Shown here one piece after another: positions 6,187 to 8,627 of a stretch of 8,627 nt of DNA. The stretch's first letter is position 1. The number at the start of each line of letters is the position of its first letter. Under the pieces are notes generated by a model, which saw only the letters and a list, made by a program, of their open reading frames with translations, searched no databases and had not been told where the DNA came from. Origin of the DNA: Accumulibacter sp. (GTDB lineage: Bacteria; Pseudomonadota; Gammaproteobacteria; Burkholderiales; Rhodocyclaceae); NCBI GenBank assembly GCA_031284185.1, contig JAITAJ010000125.1, positions 1-8,627 of the forward strand. Direction: 5' to 3'. The position numbers were made by a program, and so were the translations under genes.

Positions 6187-6388
6187 GTGACAGGAGTTGC
6201 CGTCCGCGCTGGAAAGCCTTGGATATGAGATGCAGGCCAATACGGGATCATCCAAAAAACTCTGTCATGAAGGAAAAGATGATCCGATCATATGTCACGC
6301 TCCTCATCCGCCGCCCCATGTCGATAAGGGACGTATCCGTGATATTGCGGAACATCTCGGACAACAGGGATTCATCGAGAGACAAGTC
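6187..6388 (+). pseudogene. HicA-like toxin relic, start lost
   Basis: Translated from 6197, the sequence reads LPSALESLGYEMQANTGSSK and continues to a PHPPPH stretch and GRIRDIAEHLGQQGFIERQ. This matches the HicA mRNA-interferase layout: a first helix, a GS-containing turn followed by a basic strand, a Pro-His-Pro strand and a last helix ending in G-F-I. A TGA at 6188-6190 stops the frame just upstream, and only a TTG with no spaced ribosome site is available. A GTG at 6187 is in another frame, so a small indel near 6190 could have removed the true start. The frame runs into the following HicB-like sequence with no stop codon, which is unusual for this pair. The GS turn lacks the catalytic His of classical HicA. 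Homology is recognised by eye only. Confidence 0.6.
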
Positions 6389-6508
6389 ATGACTATCAAA
6401 TACAAGGGTTACGAAGGAACGGTAGAGTTCGATTCGGAACGCAAGATTCTTCGTGGCAAAGCCCTTTTCATTTCCGATCTCGTTCGTCGCGCGGGCCGAC
6501 CCCAGTGA
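6389..6508 (+). pseudogene. HicB-like antitoxin, truncated
   Basis: ATG 6389 starts MTIKYKGYEGTVEFDSER, followed by KILRGKALFISDLV. This is the N-terminal strand pattern of HicB antitoxins (YKGY, E-D-D-like, GKV-I-DL-T). The match stops after residue 32, at about base 6484; seven unrelated residues (RRAGRPQ) and a stop follow. A full HicB is normally over 100 residues and ends in a DNA-binding domain, so about two thirds is missing. The break precedes the IS5-family remnant by about 60 bp. A product, if made, would not be a working antitoxin. Confidence 0.65.
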
Positions 6509-6523
6509 TTTTTCCGTCACTGG
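6502..6523. other. Hairpin between the hicB break and the IS5-family remnant
   Basis: CCAGTGA (6502-6508) and TCACTGG (6517-6523) form a 7-bp perfect stem with an 8-nt T-rich loop. It lies in about 60 bp of unassigned DNA between two broken elements. It could be part of an older element end or a displaced terminator; no T-run follows. Confidence 0.35.
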
Positions 6524-6547
6524 CCCCGAAATCGATAAAATCCTTCC

Positions 6548-6961
6548 AGGGCGTGTTCACGCTAATTTTCAAAAATCTGTCATGTTTGGGAAATGGAAAT
6601 CACCGAAGCACAATATCACCAGATCGAGGACTGTCTGTCGCGCCAGCGTGGAAATGTCAGCCTGTCGAATCATTCAAGTCCTGAATGCGATCCTGTATGT
6701 AAGCGAGCACGGCGGCAAATGGCGCGGGTTGCCAGAGCGGTTTGGGCGCTGGCACACGATCTACATGCGAATGAGCCGCTGGTCCAGGGCGGGCGTGCTG
6801 GAGCGGGTTTTCGAGCGGCTGCAGCGCGCCCAAATCCTCCGACTTAAAATCGAGGCTGTCTCGCTGGACAGTAGCTCGGTCAAAGCGCGTCCCGACGGGA
6901 GCGGGGCGCTAAAAAAAAACGGCGCCCAATCCATTGGAAAATCACGGGGGGGATGGAATAC
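6548..6961 (+). mobile_element. IS5-family insertion sequence, 5' remnant
   Basis: The left end appears to begin near 6548 with GGGCGTGTTCACGC, which resembles IS5-family ends, 45 bp before the transposase start. The element holds only the first third of a transposase and no right inverted repeat, because at about 6961 it changes directly into the 3' end of a different transposase. Its exact left boundary and any target duplication cannot be fixed from this sequence. Confidence 0.6.
6593..6961 (+). pseudogene. IS5-family transposase, frameshifted and truncated
   Basis: The protein starts at ATG 6593 (MEITEAQYHQIEDCLSRQRG) and shows the IS5 N-terminal pattern. At T6674 an extra base shifts the frame: before it LSNH, after it QVLNAILYVSEHGGKWRGLP continues the same family in the next frame. 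GRWHTIYMRMSRWS and the first DDE-side Asp segment (VSLDSSSVKARPDG) follow, then LKKNGAQSIGKSRGGWNTQI. The similarity then ends, where an intact protein would continue through the rest of the catalytic domain. A run of nine A at 6911-6919 is in frame here but lies where related elements can slip. Two independent lesions (frameshift and truncation) make it non-functional. Confidence 0.85.
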
Positions 6962-7054
6962 CCAAATTCTCTTGTCGCCTGCATGAGAAAACTCTTGACC
7001 CTCATGAATACTCTGCTGAAAAACAATTCCCCTCTGAACGCAGAAAACGCTTGA
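6962..7054 (+). pseudogene. IS110-family transposase, C-terminal end only
   Basis: In the frame of 6974 the sequence reads SLVACMRKLLTLMNTLLKNN and ends SPLNAENA with TGA at 7052-7054. LVACMRKLL-LN-L-K is the typical C-terminal end of IS110/IS116/IS902-type transposases (DEDD/serine enzymes). Only about 30 residues remain; everything upstream has been replaced by the IS5-family fragment. The following bases to about 7070 (GGCTAACACGGTTGCTC) would be the right end of that element. Assignment rests on recognising this short tail. Confidence 0.6.
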
Positions 7055-7070
7055 CGGCTAACACGGTTGC

Positions 7071-7099
7071 TCAAATCGCTGTCCTCTGAACGGTACAAT
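7071..7099 (+). promoter_or_regulatory. Candidate promoter of glmM
   Basis: TACAAT (7094-7099) is a good -10, one base from consensus. TCAAAT (7071-7076) is 17 bp upstream and weak; TTGCTC (7067-7072) is a better -35 but 21 bp away. The boxes lie just past the inferred IS110 end. They overlap GTCCTCTGAAC (7081-7091), an 11-base exact match to the 87-bp repeat head in reverse orientation. A leader of about 23 nt with GGGGAAG (7118-7124) before ATG follows. Confidence 0.45.
7081..7091 (-). repeat. Short reverse-oriented match to the repeat head
   Basis: GTCCTCTGAAC is the exact reverse complement of GTTCAGAGGAC, the start of the repeat copy at the glmM 3' end. Eleven bases could be chance, but the place, between IS debris and glmM, fits a worn copy of the same family. 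Confidence 0.3.
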
Positions 7100-7128
7100 G
7101 GGGGTTTTGGCGAGGCTGGGGAAGTGTC

Positions 7129-8493
7129 ATGAGCAGGAAGTATTTCGGGACCGACGGCGTGCGCGGGCGCGTCGGGGAAGCGCCGATCACGCCGGATTTC
7201 GTCATGCGGCTCGGTTTTTCGGCGGGCAGGGTGCTGACGGCCCGAAGCGGCGGACAAGGAGGCGCGAAGACGGGCGGACGGCCCGAAGTGCTGATCGGCA
7301 AGGATACCCGTGTTTCCGGGTATATGCTCGAAGCGGCGCTCGAAGCGGGTTTTTCGGCCGCCGGTGTCGATGTCTGCCTGGTCGGCCCGATGCCGACGCC
7401 CGCGGTGGCCTATCTGACCCGGGCGCTACGCTTGCGCGCCGGTGTGGTGATCTCGGCCTCGCACAATCCCTATTGCGATAACGGCATCAAGTTTTTCTCG
7501 GCCGGCGGAACGAAGCTCGACGACGCGATCGAGGCCGAGATCGAGGCGGGCATCGACGCGCCGATCGCTTGCGTGCCGTCGTCCGAACTGGGCCGCGCGC
7601 GCCGGATCGGGGACGCGGCGGGACGTTACATCGAGTTCTGCAAGAGCACCTTCCCCAGCGAATTCGATCTGCACGGACTGAAAATCGTCGTCGATTGCGC
7701 CCACGGCGCGGCCTATCACGTCGCTCCGCACGTCTTCCACGAACTTGGCGCCGAGGTGTCGGCCATCGGCGCGGAACCCGACGGCCTGAATATCAACCGG
7801 GAAGTCGGTGCGACCTCGCTCGCGGCGTTATCCGGCGCGGTGCTGGCCGGCCGGATGGATCTCGGAATCGCCCTGGATGGCGATGGCGACCGGCTGATGA
7901 TGGTGGATGCCGGCGGTCAGGTATACGACGGCGACCAGTTGTTGCTGGCGGTGGTGAAGAGCCGTCTGCGGCGGGGGCCGGTGGCCGGCGTCGTCGGCAC
8001 GCTGATGACCAATCTGGCATTCGAGCACGCCCTGGCCGTCCTGAACGTGCCGTTTGCGCGCGCGGCGGTCGGCGACCGCTACGTTCTGGAAAAGCTGCTG
8101 GAAAACGGCTGGCTGTTCGGCGGCGAGAATTCGGGCCACATCATCTGTCTCGACAGGCACACAACCGGCGACGGCATCGTTTCGGCGTTGCAGGTGTTGA
8201 CGGCGCTGCGCGAGGAAGGCGGTACTCTGCGCTCGCTGCTGGCGGGGCTCGAATTGTATCCGCAGCGCCTGATCAACGTGCCGCTGAGCAAGGGCTTCCC
8301 TTGGCAGGATCATCCGGCGATCATCGCGGCCAAGCGGGAAGTCGAGGCCGAGCTGGCCGGAACGGGGCGGGTACTGCTGCGCGCCTCGGGCACCGAACCC
8401 CTGTTGCGTGTCATGGTCGAGGGCCGGGACGCGGAAATGGTCGCGGCGGCAGCGGAGAAGCTGGCCAAGACGGTTCAGAGGACAGAACCTTGA
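7129..8493 (+). CDS. glmM: Phosphoglucosamine mutase
   Basis: GlmM converts glucosamine-6-phosphate to glucosamine-1-phosphate in the cytoplasm, on the way to UDP-GlcNAc for peptidoglycan and LPS. The 454-residue protein has all four phosphohexomutase regions. FGTDGVRG (6-13) is at the N-terminus. The active-site serine loop ISASHNP (108-114) has phosphoserine S111. The metal loop is DGDGDR (250-255), the sugar-binding loop GENSGHI (332-338) and the phosphate-binding loop RASGTEPLLRV (418-428). Length is normal and all key residues are present, so it should be active and essential. ATG 7129 is preceded by GGGGAAG. The usual proteobacterial neighbours folP and ftsH are absent upstream; decayed insertion sequences are there instead, so it must rely on its own promoter. 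The last five codons (QRTEP) and the TGA come from the repeat that begins at about 8475. Confidence 0.97.
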   Translation: MSRKYFGTDGVRGRVGEAPITPDFVMRLGFSAGRVLTARSGGQGGAKTGGRPEVLIGKDTRVSGYMLEAALEAGFSAAGVDVCLVGPMPTPAVAYLTRALRLRAGVVISASHNPYCDNGIKFFSAGGTKLDDAIEAEIEAGIDAPIACVPSSELGRARRIGDAAGRYIEFCKSTFPSEFDLHGLKIVVDCAHGAAYHVAPHVFHELGAEVSAIGAEPDGLNINREVGATSLAALSGAVLAGRMDLGIALDGDGDRLMMVDAGGQVYDGDQLLLAVVKSRLRRGPVAGVVGTLMTNLAFEHALAVLNVPFARAAVGDRYVLEKLLENGWLFGGENSGHIICLDRHTTGDGIVSALQVLTALREEGGTLRSLLAGLELYPQRLINVPLSKGFPWQDHPAIIAAKREVEAELAGTGRVLLRASGTEPLLRVMVEGRDAEMVAAAAEKLAKTVQRTEP

Positions 8494-8563
8494 GAAGACA
8501 GAAGACAGTCGGCTTGCGGCGCTTCGCGCCGGAATGAGGAACGAAAAACCGAGCGCTCGGTTT
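8475..8563 (+). repeat. Copy of the 87-bp repeat at the 3' end of glmM
   Basis: TTCAGAGGACAGAA starts inside the last codons of glmM. It is followed by GAGAAGACAGAAGACAG, CGGCGCTTCGCGCCG and GAACGAAAAACCGAGCGCTCGG, the same order as in the tandem array 3 kb upstream. It differs mainly in CCTTGAG for GGGTTGAG and in the spacing before the tail. The hairpin stem here is six base pairs rather than five. The glmM stop TGA is the TGA of the repeat head. Confidence 0.92.
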
Positions 8564-8564
8564 C
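8546..8564 (+). terminator. glmM: Candidate terminator hairpin after glmM, formed by the repeat tail
   Basis: AAACCGAGCGCTCGGTTT is a perfect palindrome followed by CTCT, about 55 bp after the glmM stop. A-rich on the 5' side and T-rich on the 3' side, it could act as a two-way intrinsic terminator, though the T-run is only three bases. The upstream GC hairpin at 8517-8531 may add to it. Confidence 0.4.
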
Positions 8565-8627
8565 TCTGTCTTCTGTCCTCTCCAGCCTCTGTCCTCTGAA
8601 CCCGATCGCTCGGTTTTTCGTCCATCA
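8564..8627 (-). repeat. Partial inverted copy of the repeat, running to the window edge
   Basis: Read on the minus strand from the right edge: GGACGAAAAACCGAGCGATCGG, then TTCAGAGGACAGAGG, then GAGAGGACAGAAGACAGAG. These are the tail and head of the unit in the usual order, but in opposite orientation to the copy at 8475. The GC hairpin module is missing on its inner side, where it meets the palindrome of the forward copy. The rest may continue beyond the window. Confidence 0.85.

Noticed and set aside
6197..6508. Intact small gene of 103 codons
   Set aside because: The product joins a HicA-like and a truncated HicB-like segment, starts at a TTG with no properly spaced ribosome site, and follows an in-frame stop; better explained as a relic.
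7031..7092. CCTCTGAACG occurring at 7031 and 7083, as a target-site duplication
   Set aside because: The first copy codes for the IS110-type C-terminus and lies inside the element, so the two do not flank an insertion; short chance match.
7569..8537. 322-codon plus-strand frame inside glmM
   Set aside because: Arg/Gly-rich alternate frame of a fully conserved GlmM.

Overview
The window is GC-rich, densely coded and proteobacterial in style. The set of PAS-GGDEF and EAL-type signalling proteins, a VanZ-like membrane protein, a long serine acetyltransferase, an NlpC/P60 lipoprotein and GlmM looks most like a betaproteobacterium, possibly Rhodocyclales-like. That placement is inferred from gene content only.

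Layout. (1) 1-1252, minus: a membrane-anchored PAS-GGDEF diguanylate cyclase whose C-terminus runs off the left edge. (2) 1253-1493: a divergent spacer holding a 20-bp perfect palindrome and an 8-bp-stem hairpin. (3) 1494-2582, plus: a polytopic VanZ-family protein, converging on (4) 2595-3089, minus: a single-domain rhodanese with a perfect Shine-Dalgarno. (5) 3228-4025, minus: a protein with an EAL-like fold that has lost the catalytic signature. (6) 4253-5245, plus: serine O-acetyltransferase, divergent from the EAL-like gene and preceded by a good promoter. (7) 5182-5467: an 87-bp tandem repeat (three copies plus a stub) that starts inside the acetyltransferase gene and ends at the promoter of (8) 5481-5975, plus: an NlpC/P60 lipoprotein. 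(9) 5976-7070: decayed accessory DNA with a hicAB toxin-antitoxin relic, a frameshifted and truncated IS5-family transposase and the 3' end of an IS110-family transposase. (10) 7129-8493, plus: glmM, whose 3' end runs into another copy of the same repeat, followed by a partial inverted copy up to the right edge.

Working together: the acetyltransferase (cysteine synthesis) and the rhodanese (sulfur transfer) both touch sulfur metabolism. NlpC/P60 and GlmM both act on the cell wall (peptidoglycan cleavage and UDP-GlcNAc precursor supply). The GGDEF protein and the EAL-like protein belong to cyclic-di-GMP signalling, the second probably as a non-enzymatic relative. These are separate transcription units rather than one operon.

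The least explained element is the repeat. It sits at the 3' ends of two unrelated conserved genes, supplies their last codons and stop codons in two different reading frames, keeps a 4-bp stem with variable loop, and has degraded relatives after the lipoprotein gene and just upstream of glmM.
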